Positions 1 to 7,760 are shown, counted from the stretch's first letter. The stretch: 29,968 nucleotides of DNA from Bacteroides sp. CAG:770 (GCA_000435075.1 FR890636.1:6607-36574); one strand, 5' to 3'. Numbers and translations are program-made. The notes: a model not told the origin generated them from the sequence alone.

Positions 1-93
1 ATCAGTTCAGCAGGCTCAAGGTCTCAGTTGAACAGGGCACGTGCGATACTGCAGGACAAGATAAGAAAAAGCAATGAAGACAAACGGATATAA
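1..93 (+). CDS. ECF RNA polymerase sigma factor, C-terminal end (partial)
   Basis: The first 30 codons, open at the window start, read ISSAGSRSQLNRARAILQDK and then ten charged residues and TAA. The GSRSQLNRAR stretch is typical of the end of the sigma region 4 recognition helix (family pattern G-[ST]-x-[SR]-x-[LV]-x-R-[AG]), and the basic tail fits the end of an extracytoplasmic-function sigma factor. The stop codon lies 20 bases inside the next gene, a membrane protein with a cytoplasmic head, which is the usual layout of a sigma factor followed by its membrane regulator and implies translational coupling. The DNA-binding regions 2 and 4.1 are outside the window, so the subfamily cannot be given. 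Seen: the C-terminal motif and the overlap. Inferred: the sigma identity. Confidence 0.72.
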   Translation: MSSAGSRSQLNRARAILQDKIRKSNEDKRI

Positions 94-1321
94 CGAATTC
101 GACAACGCTTTCAGGTCAATGCTTGAGAATGCGGAGGAATCTGTTCCTTCGCATATCATGGATGACGTGTTCGCACGACTTGATGCCGCTGAAAGTGCTG
201 CGTCATCAGAAAAGAAACGGAAGGTGCTGCCTTTCTTGGTCAGATATGCAATGACCGGGATCGCAGCGGCTGCCGTAATATCGTTATGTGTGATACTCTG
301 GCCGAAAGAAGCGACACCGGAGTCTATGACTACTGCGGAAGTCGTGGTGTCCGAACAGAACAGGGAAACTCTCAAGCAGGACATGCTGGCTGAGAATGTA
401 GCGGAAAAGCAGGAAACTCCGACAAAGAAAGTTGCGGAACGTCCTGTCAGGAAAGCTGAACCAGCTGTCACTCACGAAGTTACCGCGAAAAACCCGGAGA
501 CAGCTTATGATATCTCTGGTGACGACGGGATCCAGACCAATATTTCCGAAGACAGGCATGAGGAAATTGTCAATGTTACCACTGACAGTCCGAAAGAGAG
601 CGAGCCTTCTGACGATGAATACGTAGGAGATCCATTCAGCAACATTGATGAAGAAACCGTACGACATGCGGCAAAAGTATCATTCCTCATGGGCGGAGAT
701 GTAGCGAGCAACGGAGATGCCAAGAGCATGAACAGGTTCGGAGGACACAAAGCACCGATTCTTCCGTTCGGAAGCACGAAGTACATCGAACAGACAAGCA
801 AGAACTCCTCTTACGCGATACCTGTAACATTCGGAGCGACAGTAAAAATCAGCTTCGGCAACAATTGGGCAATCGGTACAGGACTGAACTACACCATGCT
901 TCAGAGAACTTTCGCCGGAAAATATACTGAGTATCTGGACGGAGTCCTCAAACATGACATAGAATCTGACATCAGACATACTACCCATTATATAGGAATT
1001 CCTGTAAATGCATATTACACATTCCTGCGCGGGCAAAGGATAAAGTTATACGCATACGCAGGCGGAACTGCGGAAAAGGCCGTTTCCAACAAATTCAAGG
1101 TTTTGGACGGACCTGAGAGAATCACCTATTCAGAAAAAGCTAAAGGCATGCAGTTCTCTGCAGGTGCCGGACTCGGAGTAGAATTCAATGTCATTGATAG
1201 GCTCGGAATCTATGTCAATCCTGGTGTCAGATATTTCTTCGACTGCGACCAACCGGTAAGCATCAGGACACAACAGCCATTTATGATGGATTTCGAAATT
1301 GGCTTGAGAGTTAACATCTAA
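74..1321 (+). CDS. Membrane-anchored sigma regulator with C-terminal outer-membrane beta-barrel (Dma-like)
   Basis: A 415-residue protein with three visible parts. Residues 1-50 are charged and soluble (FDNAFRSMLENAEESVPSHI, then DDVFARLDAAE), resembling the cytoplasmic heads of Bacteroidota anti-sigma proteins. Residues about 57-76 form one hydrophobic helix. Residues about 77-195 are a Glu/Thr/Lys-rich, probably disordered linker. Residues about 200-415 alternate polar and hydrophobic residues with Gly and aromatics, like a PorT-type small beta-barrel, and end in strand-like IGLRVNI. The gene overlaps the end of an ECF sigma gene by 20 bases. Dual membrane-spanning anti-sigma factors (Dma) with this layout have been described in Bacteroides thetaiotaomicron; I infer the same role here: the head holds the sigma factor and the barrel reports on the outer membrane. 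It could instead be an ordinary barrel with an odd N-terminus, but the helix and the sigma overlap argue against that. Confidence 0.7.
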   Translation: MKTNGYNEFDNAFRSMLENAEESVPSHIMDDVFARLDAAESAASSEKKRKVLPFLVRYAMTGIAAAAVISLCVILWPKEATPESMTTAEVVVSEQNRETLKQDMLAENVAEKQETPTKKVAERPVRKAEPAVTHEVTAKNPETAYDISGDDGIQTNISEDRHEEIVNVTTDSPKESEPSDDEYVGDPFSNIDEETVRHAAKVSFLMGGDVASNGDAKSMNRFGGHKAPILPFGSTKYIEQTSKNSSYAIPVTFGATVKISFGNNWAIGTGLNYTMLQRTFAGKYTEYLDGVLKHDIESDIRHTTHYIGIPVNAYYTFLRGQRIKLYAYAGGTAEKAVSNKFKVLDGPERITYSEKAKGMQFSAGAGLGVEFNVIDRLGIYVNPGVRYFFDCDQPVSIRTQQPFMMDFEIGLRVNI

Positions 1322-1395
1322 CCATTTGACAATATGCTAGTTATATGAATCTTTAAAATTAATTTTATTTAAGAATCATATAATTGTGGTGAAAT

Positions 1396-1440
1396 TCCCC
1401 TGGGCTTGGTAAAAAAGTTTCAGGGGATTTATTTTTATTC
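1396..1440 (+). terminator. Probable intrinsic terminator after the sigma/regulator pair
   Basis: CCCCTG at 1397-1402 pairs with CAGGGG at 1421-1426, extended by one T-A pair (1396/1427), with an 18-nt A-rich loop. It is followed by TTTATTTTTATT. The large loop makes it weaker than a textbook terminator, but it lies between the regulator gene (ends 1321) and the lipoprotein gene (starts 1465) and has the expected T-rich tail. Confidence 0.45.
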
Positions 1441-1464
1441 CATACTTGCAGAAAAAAAGCACGT

Positions 1465-2769
1465 ATGGGAAGATTATTGAAAATAGCATTGGCCGCGGCC
1501 TTGATTCTTATCGGAGGATGCGGGGACATTGATGAGATGATTCTTGTCAAACGCAGATCGGATGCAGGAGACATGTCGGGTAAAAAACACTATAACAAGC
1601 CCGGAGGAGGAGGTCCTGACATCCAAGCAGATACGACCGTATTCATGACTACCGTAGAGTTTCCGCAGGACTATGACTGGCAGAGGGATTCTGCCGGCGA
1701 AGAGCATACTTTTCACCTGTGCGTCTATAGAAATGATGAGAAGATTCTGTCTCTGCCGGGAGGTGCCGGAACTTTCATCAGCAATGATCCGGACATGCAC
1801 AGGCTGGTAGGAAGCCACATTTATACAGATTTTTCGACATTGACACAAACCGTCATCTGCCGCGACGGAGTGGAACTGTTCAGATATGACGGGAGGGAGA
1901 TGATTTGCGGATTTCTGGTCAAAGGGCAGGACGTCTATACGCTTGGGCAGAACAGAACAGGACGGGGACTTTCCCTAAGGAAAAACGGTGAATATATCTT
2001 CGGGGATGGTTCGGGCGTGATATTTGGGGAAATGGCCAATCCATGTTCGGAGACAGGAGCCCTTTACGAAGATGGAAAAGATTTGGTGTTTTTCTTCCAG
2101 CACCCCGGGTCCCTGGCACTTATGGAGAAAACAGCATTATACCTCGTAAGAAACAAGACCTCTTCCAGAATAAATCTGGCCAACAACATTCAGGACATTT
2201 ATGATGTCCGGCTAATAATGGGAATGATTTTTATGGCTGTGTCACAAATCGGATACGGGCCGAATGTGGCGCTCTATGCCGGAGGCAATCTCATTCCGAT
2301 GGTATTCGGTTCTTCCAATCAGCAGTTCGGCAATACCCGATTAAGATGGTATGATACAAATGTCTATGTGAAGACTGACTATTCCACAGACATGTGGGAG
2401 ACTTCCTCGTCTGTAATGTGGGATAAAAACAGGACAGAATTCGGACCGGACAGGCACTACAGGGTATTGGACTATTACATTGACAATGGCAATATCGCTT
2501 ATGTCTATACCAATGGTGATGTGATTTATACGCTCTCGAGAATGTACGGGGAGACGACTCCGCTCTATATGTCAGATACGGATTATTGTCTCATGAGCAG
2601 CAATGCCGCCGTACTTTCGGGAAATACTTTCTATGTCGGACTCTCTCCAACGAAAAAGCGCGGCCGCCCCCTGATTGTCAAGAACAGGATGTGGACTGAG
2701 CTGAAAATCAACGGCTATATTTCCTCCATAAAGTTAAGGATAGAGGAGGCCACAGACTCTACAAATTAA
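1465..2769 (+). CDS. Unrecognised lipoprotein, possibly beta-propeller-like
   Basis: A 434-residue protein of unknown function. The N-terminus MGRLLKIALAAALILIGGC is a lipoprotein signal: two basic residues, a hydrophobic stretch and an IGGC lipobox with Cys19 as the lipidated residue. The mature protein is rich in Tyr, Asp, Asn and Gly. It shows loosely repeating strand-turn units such as YRNDEKILSL, CRDGVELFRYDG and RKNGEYIFGDG, the texture of a beta-propeller or other all-beta periplasmic domain, but I could not assign a family. It follows the sigma/regulator pair after a 143-base gap with a probable terminator, so it may be a separate unit. It converges on tsaE with only 13 bases between stop codons. 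Start chosen because the signal peptide begins at this ATG. Confidence 0.75.
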   Translation: MGRLLKIALAAALILIGGCGDIDEMILVKRRSDAGDMSGKKHYNKPGGGGPDIQADTTVFMTTVEFPQDYDWQRDSAGEEHTFHLCVYRNDEKILSLPGGAGTFISNDPDMHRLVGSHIYTDFSTLTQTVICRDGVELFRYDGREMICGFLVKGQDVYTLGQNRTGRGLSLRKNGEYIFGDGSGVIFGEMANPCSETGALYEDGKDLVFFFQHPGSLALMEKTALYLVRNKTSSRINLANNIQDIYDVRLIMGMIFMAVSQIGYGPNVALYAGGNLIPMVFGSSNQQFGNTRLRWYDTNVYVKTDYSTDMWETSSSVMWDKNRTEFGPDRHYRVLDYYIDNGNIAYVYTNGDVIYTLSRMYGETTPLYMSDTDYCLMSSNAAVLSGNTFYVGLSPTKKRGRPLIVKNRMWTELKINGYISSIKLRIEEATDSTN

Positions 2770-2782
2770 TGTATTTCAAGGA

Positions 2783-3208
2783 CTAATCTTCCCAAGAGAC
2801 GACTCTGGATTCATCCGGAAGGACATTGATATGTACTTTCAATGTCTCTTCGGGGAGGATTTCCTCGATATTTTCCGGCCATTCGACTATGCACAGATTT
2901 CCGCTGTCAACGTAGTCAAAGAAACCGATATCGAAGGCCTCTTCGATCTTGTTGATTCTGTAAAAATCGAAATGAAAAACGGATGAACCGTCAGAAGCCT
3001 TATATTCATTGACAATGGAGAATGTCGGCGAACTGACAGCATCTTCCTTGACACCCAATCTGTTGCAGAGTGCAGTGGTGAATGTTGTCTTGCCTGCACC
3101 CATAGGGGCATAAAAGGCTATTATATTATGTCCGGCAGTCTCTTTCAGAAACTCTCCGGCAGCCTGGTCGATAGAACCGAGGTCCTTTATGACAATTTCG
3201 TGTTTCAT
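2783..3208 (-). CDS. tsaE: tRNA threonylcarbamoyladenosine biosynthesis ATPase TsaE
   Basis: TsaE is the small P-loop ATPase that drives cycling of the TsaB-TsaD complex when it transfers threonylcarbamoyl to A37 of ANN-decoding tRNAs. At 141 residues it has the usual family length. The Walker A loop is GAGKTT at residues 37-42, preceded by FYAPMG. Family blocks follow: VSSPTFSIVNEY (substrate/switch segment), FHFDFYRI with its conserved Asp and Tyr-Arg, and CIVEWPENI near the C-terminus, the Walker B-like E-W block of TsaE. The gene diverges from ispE across a 169-base spacer containing inverted repeats and promoter-like sequences, and converges with the lipoprotein gene. No TsaB or TsaD gene is next to it. 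Nothing looks broken. Confidence 0.93.
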   Translation of the reverse strand: MKHEIVIKDLGSIDQAAGEFLKETAGHNIIAFYAPMGAGKTTFTTALCNRLGVKEDAVSSPTFSIVNEYKASDGSSVFHFDFYRINKIEEAFDIGFFDYVDSGNLCIVEWPENIEEILPEETLKVHINVLPDESRVVSWED

Positions 3209-3285
3209 CAGTCAGTAATCTATGCGAAAGCATTCCGTAAGATGATAATATTATGCTACGCGGATGCAAACTTACATAATTTTTG

Positions 3286-3355
3286 CTTAAGTTTGTTAAT
3301 CAGAACAAACTTAAGTTTCGCAAACACTCAGCAAGTCAGATAACTTGCGAAACTT
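3286..3355. repeat. Three nested/overlapping perfect inverted repeats in the tsaE-ispE spacer
   Basis: Repeat A: CTTAAGTTTGTT (3286-3297), six-base loop, AACAAACTTAAG (3304-3315), a perfect 12-bp stem. Repeat B: AAGTTTCGCAA (3313-3323) pairs perfectly with TTGCGAAACTT (3345-3355) across 21 bases. Repeat C: GCAAGT (3331-3336) and ACTTGC (3343-3348) around six bases. B shares three bases with A and four with C, so B competes with both in RNA. The arms also contain copies of TAAGTTTG, a match to the Bacteroidota -7 element, in both directions. The repeats could be operators for a dimeric regulator or a switching leader ahead of ispE. Confidence 0.75.
3306..3334 (-). promoter_or_regulatory. Candidate promoter for tsaE
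   Basis: On the minus strand, TTG (3334-3332), 18 bases, then TAAGTTTG (3313-3306) fit the Bacteroidota -33/-7 pattern TTG-N17-19-TAnnTTTG. The predicted start near 3300 leaves a leader of about 90 bases to tsaE. The -7 box lies in the right arm of inverted repeat A, so a protein bound there would block it. A second TAAGTTTG on the same strand at 3274-3267 has no good -33 partner. Confidence 0.45.
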
Positions 3356-3377
3356 GAATTAACAAAGATATGACGCT

Positions 3378-4316
3378 ATGATTACAAATCCTCCTGTCAA
3401 GATTAATCTTGGGCTCAATGTCTTGAGGAAGAGACCTGACGGATTCCACGACCTCGAAACATTGTTCTATCCTTGTTCACAAATACATGATACTCTGGAA
3501 ATTATTCAGGGTGACGACTATAGTAGAACGTCCGCAAGACTCTGCGCTCTGTATGGTGACAGGTCGATGATTTCCGACATGTCATGCCGCGCGTCCGATA
3601 GCATTGACGAAGAATCTGACGAGATTCCGACATTGTCTCAGGGGATTTCCAGCGACGGCAAACTCATGATAACGGTCGCCAGGAAGGAAGGTGTGGACTG
3701 GCCGGTACTGAAGGATTTGTGCGCAAAGGCATATCAGATGCTGGATGCTGATTTCGGCTTGCCGCCTGTAAAGATTTATCTGGAAAAGACGTCTCCTGTG
3801 GGCGCCGGGCTGGGAGGCGGTTCCGCCGATGCTGCATATACATTGAAAATGCTCGCCGGGATGTTCGGTCTGGATGTTGACGAACAGAAGCTGCGAGATT
3901 ATGCGGCAAGGCTGGGAAGCGATTGCGCATTCTTTGTTTCTGACAGTCCGATGATCGGTGAGGGGCGCGGAGAAATCCTGACACCTTACAACTTGAATAT
4001 CAATATTGTAGAAGACGAGACATCTGCCAGGCCTGGAGATTATCTGCTGAAGATCATTGTCCCGGAGGAAATACATGTTTCGACTGCAGAGGCATACAAA
4101 GGCATTGTCCCTTCCGTTCCGGAACATAGCCTGAAGGATGTGCTGGCAAAGCCTGTAGAAGAGTGGAAAGATTTGCTGATCAATGACTTTGAACGGACTG
4201 TATTCGTCGCTCATCCTGAGATTGAGGCCATAAAGAGGTCTCTCTATGATTCTGGAGCAGAGTATGCGTCAATGTCAGGAAGCGGTTCTGCATTGTTTGC
4301 CCTGTACAAAGTCTAG
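3378..4316 (+). CDS. ispE: 4-diphosphocytidyl-2-C-methyl-D-erythritol kinase IspE
   Basis: IspE phosphorylates the 2-hydroxyl of CDP-methylerythritol with ATP in the non-mevalonate isoprenoid pathway. GHMP-kinase features are clear: the N-terminal PVKINLGLNVLRKRPDGFHD with catalytic Lys8, the ATP-binding loop PVGAGLGGGSADAA (about residues 140-153), LGSDCAFFV with probable catalytic Asp182, and C-terminal motif MSGSGSALFALY. At 312 residues it is about 35-40 longer than the usual Bacteroidales enzyme. The extra length lies at about residues 50-92, a Ser/Asp/Glu-rich segment between the first and second strands of the N-domain, away from the catalytic motifs. The reading frame is continuous and all motifs are kept, so the enzyme is expected to work. 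It diverges from tsaE and converges with the ABC ATPase gene. Confidence 0.94.
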   Translation: MITNPPVKINLGLNVLRKRPDGFHDLETLFYPCSQIHDTLEIIQGDDYSRTSARLCALYGDRSMISDMSCRASDSIDEESDEIPTLSQGISSDGKLMITVARKEGVDWPVLKDLCAKAYQMLDADFGLPPVKIYLEKTSPVGAGLGGGSADAAYTLKMLAGMFGLDVDEQKLRDYAARLGSDCAFFVSDSPMIGEGRGEILTPYNLNINIVEDETSARPGDYLLKIIVPEEIHVSTAEAYKGIVPSVPEHSLKDVLAKPVEEWKDLLINDFERTVFVAHPEIEAIKRSLYDSGAEYASMSGSGSALFALYKV

Positions 4317-4359
4317 TCTGACATCTCGCGTATAAGCAGTTGAGGACATCCCCGGCTGT

Positions 4360-5115
4360 TCATTTCTGAGGCCTGATTATGTTTCTGGCCAGAGTATTCG
4401 AACACAGGAATTCCATAAGCGGCTGACATTCAGTGGAAAGAATTGAATGTCGGTCGCCTTCCCATAATATGGTGCCCTTATGGAGGAAACCGATGTTGTC
4501 CCCTATCTCCAGTATGGAGTTCATGTCGTGGGTATTCATTATGGTCGTGATTCCGAACTCTTTGGTAATCGAACTGATGAGCCGGTCAATGACAATGGAG
4601 GTTTCCGGGTCGAGACCTGAGTTGGGCTCGTCGCAGAAGAGATAGGACGGGTTCAATGCTATCGCACGGGCAATGCCGACTCGTTTCTGCATTCCTCCGG
4701 AGAGTTCATCGGGATATTTGTCCTCGGAATCTTTGACATTGACCTTATCCAGAAGGTATCTTGCCTTTTCTTTCTTTTCGGCTTCCGACCAGTCGGTCAG
4801 GAAGTCCATCGGGAACATGATATTGCCCAGCACGGTGCGGAAATCGAAGAGGGCGCTGCCCTGGAAAAGCACGCCTATTTTCTGGTGGAGGAGTTTCTTT
4901 TCCTGTTCGGAGAGTTTCGTAAACTCCTGATTGTCATACCATATCTCTCCCGAGTCAGGTTCAAACAGACCTATCAACATATTGAGCAGTACGGTCTTGC
5001 CGGAACCGCTTGCGCCGATGAGCATATTGCACTCCCCTTCCCTGAATGACATTGACACATCATTCAGAATGGTCTTTCCGTCAAAACTTTTTCTGAGATT
5101 CTTTACTGTAATCAT
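4360..5115 (-). CDS. ABC transporter ATPase, MlaF-type (phospholipid/organic solvent transport)
   Basis: A 251-residue ABC ATPase. Walker A is GASGSGKT at 34-41, the signature LSGGM at 138-142, Walker B YLFCDEP at 158-164, and the following NSGLDP D-loop block is typical of MlaF-like proteins. An H-loop His is present in MNTHDM. The gene lies 21 bases after a MlaE-type permease on the same strand, so the pair forms the inner-membrane core of an Mce/Mla-type lipid transporter, which moves phospholipids between inner and outer membranes to keep the outer leaflet asymmetric. The substrate-binding MCE-domain subunit (MlaD), often next to this pair, is absent: the next gene downstream is convergent ispE. 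The symbol is left empty because the family also includes other lipid importers. Confidence 0.85.
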   Translation of the reverse strand: MITVKNLRKSFDGKTILNDVSMSFREGECNMLIGASGSGKTVLLNMLIGLFEPDSGEIWYDNQEFTKLSEQEKKLLHQKIGVLFQGSALFDFRTVLGNIMFPMDFLTDWSEAEKKEKARYLLDKVNVKDSEDKYPDELSGGMQKRVGIARAIALNPSYLFCDEPNSGLDPETSIVIDRLISSITKEFGITTIMNTHDMNSILEIGDNIGFLHKGTILWEGDRHSILSTECQPLMEFLCSNTLARNIIRPQK

Positions 5116-5136
5116 AATTACTTGATCTACTTGGGT

Positions 5137-5883
5137 TTAATACAACAGGAGCTGTGTTATGACAAGGTCGGACATCAGGATAAGGATGCTTGCCGAAACA
5201 ATGGCTTTGGTACTTGACTTGCCGACTCCAAGCGAACCGTCCTTTGCATAGAATCCGTGATATGCTGCTACTGAAGCGATTATGAAACAGAACACTGCAA
5301 TCTTGATACAACTGTATATTATATAGAATCCATTGAAGGCATATCTGATTCCCTCGAAGTATTTTACCATCGGAATGATGCCCGTGAACCAGACAATCAG
5401 TCCGCCGCCGATGAGTCCCATCACGAAACTGAACAGGGTAAGAACCGGGCTGAGAAGTGTTGCAGCCAGGATTTTCGGCCTTGCCACGAACGAAGCGCTG
5501 TTGATACCCATCATATCTATGGCATCCAGCTGCTGTGTGATGCGCATGCTACCGATTTCAGACGCGATGCTTGACCCCATTTTCCCGGCCAGGATCAATG
5601 CTACCATGGTCGAGCTGAATTCAAGTATCATACTTTCCCTTACCATGTATCCGATGAGCATTCTGTCAAGGAAAGGGTTTTCCATGTTGGAGGCTGTCTG
5701 GATGACCAGGACTCCTCCCATGAAAAGGGATATGACTCCTACTATGATAACGGATGACATTATAAGTCTGTCGATTTCTATGACGAACTGTTTTCTGAGC
5801 ATTTTCCTGTTCTCCGGAGTCCTGAAGGCCTGTCTCAAGAACATGGAATAATGCCCTATTTTGCTGAAAATATTGGCTTTCAT
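5137..5883 (-). CDS. MlaE-type ABC permease
   Basis: A 248-residue integral membrane protein of the MlaE family. It has five or six hydrophobic segments and the family block GKMGSSIASEIGSMRITQQL followed by DAIDMMGI, the cytoplasmic coupling helix that docks with the ATPase. Membrane segments include IIVGVISLFMGGVLVI and the C-terminal IVSASILILMSDLVITQLLLY. I start it at the ATG at 5883 rather than the longest open frame at 6069: the extra 62 codons have no family similarity, would overlap the divergent comM start, and contain a -7-like box. MKANIFSKIG fits family N-termini. It is first in a two-gene unit with the MlaF-type ATPase and supplies the membrane pathway for lipid transport. Confidence 0.85.
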   Translation of the reverse strand: MKANIFSKIGHYSMFLRQAFRTPENRKMLRKQFVIEIDRLIMSSVIIVGVISLFMGGVLVIQTASNMENPFLDRMLIGYMVRESMILEFSSTMVALILAGKMGSSIASEIGSMRITQQLDAIDMMGINSASFVARPKILAATLLSPVLTLFSFVMGLIGGGLIVWFTGIIPMVKYFEGIRYAFNGFYIIYSCIKIAVFCFIIASVAAYHGFYAKDGSLGVGKSSTKAIVSASILILMSDLVITQLLLY

Positions 5884-5957
5884 CTTGTCAAAAAAATTTT
5901 CACTTGTCAAATTGTGCAGAATTTGACAACCCGATCTCACGAATTTACGCATTTTTC

Positions 5958-5965
5958 CAAACATA
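5958..5965 (-). promoter_or_regulatory. Candidate -7 element upstream of the MlaE-type permease
   Basis: CAAACATA on the plus strand reads TATGTTTG on the minus strand, an exact TAnnTTTG match, about 75 bases before the permease ATG. No clear TTG lies at the -33 position, so it is a weak call. Confidence 0.35.
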
Positions 5966-6058
5966 GCGAATTTACACCACATTTTTACGTTTTTTAAATG
6001 AAACCACCCGGGTTCCACGCGATATTTGACCTCTGCAATTTGCAAATATTTTCGAATT

Positions 6059-7744
6059 ATGATAATCAATATTTATTGCGCCAAATGCATTGGCATCCAG
6101 GCAGTGCCTGTCACAGTGGAAGTGGATATCGCTTCCGGCATCGGGATTCATCTTGTCGGTTTGGCTGACGTTGCGGTGAAGGAGAGTCTGCTCAGGACTA
6201 TGACGGCTCTCCAGTCGATGGGATTCAGGATTCCCGGAAAGAAGATAGTGATCAATCTGGCTCCTGCCGACATGAGAAAAAACGGAAGCGGATATGACCT
6301 GCCTATAGCATTGGGAATCATAGCGGCATCCGGTCAATGCGACCTCCCTGCATTGACAAGGTTCATCATCATGGGCGAACTTGGCCTCGATGCTTCAGTG
6401 AGGGAGATTCCGGGGGCGCTGCCGATTGCAGAGTACGCGCTTGCGTCCGGCATGGATGGGTGCATCCTGCCGGAGGAGTCTGCGGCCGAGGCTGCAGAAC
6501 TGACAGGAATCAAGGTCTATGGTGTCAGGAATCTGGCGGATGTACTGAAGATTCTCGGCGGCAAGGAGGACGCTTCTGATCTGCTTATATCAGAAAGAGT
6601 TACGCCGCCTCCTGTCATTGAAAAGCATGATATTATGGATTTTTCGGAAATCGTCGGACAGGAGGGCGCGAAGAGGGGTGCCGAAATTGCGGCTGCCGGC
6701 GGGCACAATCTGATTATGGTCGGGCCTCCGGGATCAGGTAAAACTTCATTGGCAAAGTCAATGCTGGGGATAATGCCGCCAATGCAGCTTCGGGAGGCAC
6801 TGGAAACGAGCAAGATATATTCGATTTCCGGGATGCGCGGAAATTCTTTCGGGCTGATTCGCGAGAGGCCGTTCAGGGCACCTCATTATAGTGCGTCTCT
6901 GGCAGCGATTATCGGTGGCGGCAATGGGGAGAACATTATGCCTGGGGAGGTTTCTCTCGCCCATAACGGCATTCTGCTTCTGGATGAGTTCGCCCAGATG
7001 CCGAAGAGTGTGACTGAGGCCCTCCGCGGTCCGCTTGAGGACAGGAAGGTCACCATCTCCAGGTTGCGTTCCAAGGTCGAGTTTCCTTCTTCGTTCATGT
7101 TGGTGGCAGCGTCAAATCCTTGTCCCTGTGGCTATTACGGTATCAAGGACAAGTGCACCTGCACTCCTGCCCAACGGCTGAATTATATGTCCAGACTGTC
7201 CGGGCCTATCATGGACAGAATCGATATCCAGATTACTGTCCGTCCTGTTCCTGCAGAGCTTCTAGTCCACAGAAAGCCGGGCGAGTCGAGTGCCGAGGTC
7301 GCGCTCCGGATTCTAGCCGCCAGAAAAATCCAGTCCGAGAGATTCAAGGGCCATAATATTTTTGTCAATGCCGAGATGTCCGGGGAGCTGCTGCGACAGT
7401 TTTGTCCGCTGGATGATGAGTGCAGTGAAATCATGAAGAAGATGGCTGCCAGAACCGGCATTTCCGCGCGTGCCTTTTCCCGAGTCCTCAAGCTTTCACG
7501 CACCATCGCCGATCTCGAGGCCGGCGCCAGGCTCATAACTTTCTGGAGAAGCGTCCTGCCCGAGGTCAATGCCGCCACCATCAGCCCTGCCCCTTTCCCT
7601 GAAGGCTTTTCCGAACCACCGATTCTCCCCAAACATATTTTCGAGGCCTTCAGTTACAGATTCCTGGACAGGCTGGAGAAGTTTCCCGCCATGAGAGAGG
7701 AGCATTTGGGAAAGTCGATGGTTATTCTTAATTTTGTGGTTTGA
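6059..7744 (+). CDS. comM: ComM/YifB family Mg-chelatase-like AAA+ ATPase
   Basis: A 561-residue member of the ComM/YifB family. ComM is a hexameric helicase that promotes branch migration when transformed single-stranded DNA is integrated; its role in non-competent bacteria is less clear. Order of domains: an N-terminal Lon-S5-like domain (about 10-150, with GIHLVGLADVAVKESLLR and LAPADMRKNGSGYDLPIALG), then the AAA+ core with Walker A GPPGSGKT at 222-229, Walker B ILLLDEFAQ, sensor AASNPCPCGYYG with the Cys cluster NPCPCGYYGIKDKCTC, arginine-finger region SGPIMDRIDI, and a C-terminal Mg-chelatase subdomain. Start at 6059 (MIINIYCAKCIGIQ) because family members begin just before this G-I-[QD] block; an in-frame ATG at 6026 adds 11 codons without similarity. 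It is followed 16 bases later by the NagB/PIG-L fusion. Confidence 0.92.
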   Translation: MIINIYCAKCIGIQAVPVTVEVDIASGIGIHLVGLADVAVKESLLRTMTALQSMGFRIPGKKIVINLAPADMRKNGSGYDLPIALGIIAASGQCDLPALTRFIIMGELGLDASVREIPGALPIAEYALASGMDGCILPEESAAEAAELTGIKVYGVRNLADVLKILGGKEDASDLLISERVTPPPVIEKHDIMDFSEIVGQEGAKRGAEIAAAGGHNLIMVGPPGSGKTSLAKSMLGIMPPMQLREALETSKIYSISGMRGNSFGLIRERPFRAPHYSASLAAIIGGGNGENIMPGEVSLAHNGILLLDEFAQMPKSVTEALRGPLEDRKVTISRLRSKVEFPSSFMLVAASNPCPCGYYGIKDKCTCTPAQRLNYMSRLSGPIMDRIDIQITVRPVPAELLVHRKPGESSAEVALRILAARKIQSERFKGHNIFVNAEMSGELLRQFCPLDDECSEIMKKMAARTGISARAFSRVLKLSRTIADLEAGARLITFWRSVLPEVNAATISPAPFPEGFSEPPILPKHIFEAFSYRFLDRLEKFPAMREEHLGKSMVILNFVV

Positions 7745-7760
7745 TAAAAGTCATTGCATA

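Noticed and set aside
284..667. Minus-strand open frames antisense to the sigma regulator
   Set aside because: They are shadows of the plus-strand gene, Phe/Arg/Ser-rich with no recognisable domain.
3582..4214. A 210-codon open frame antisense to ispE
   Set aside because: The IspE motifs on the other strand are intact and the antisense product, rich in Arg, Gln and Cys, resembles no protein family.
6025..6054. Possible comM promoter (TTTG-N18-TATTTTCG)
   Set aside because: The -7 box has a mismatch and the start would fall at the comM ATG itself, so it is not convincing.
5884..6069. N-terminal extension of the MlaE-type permease
   Set aside because: The extra 62 codons overlap the divergent comM gene, contain a -7-like box and have no family similarity.
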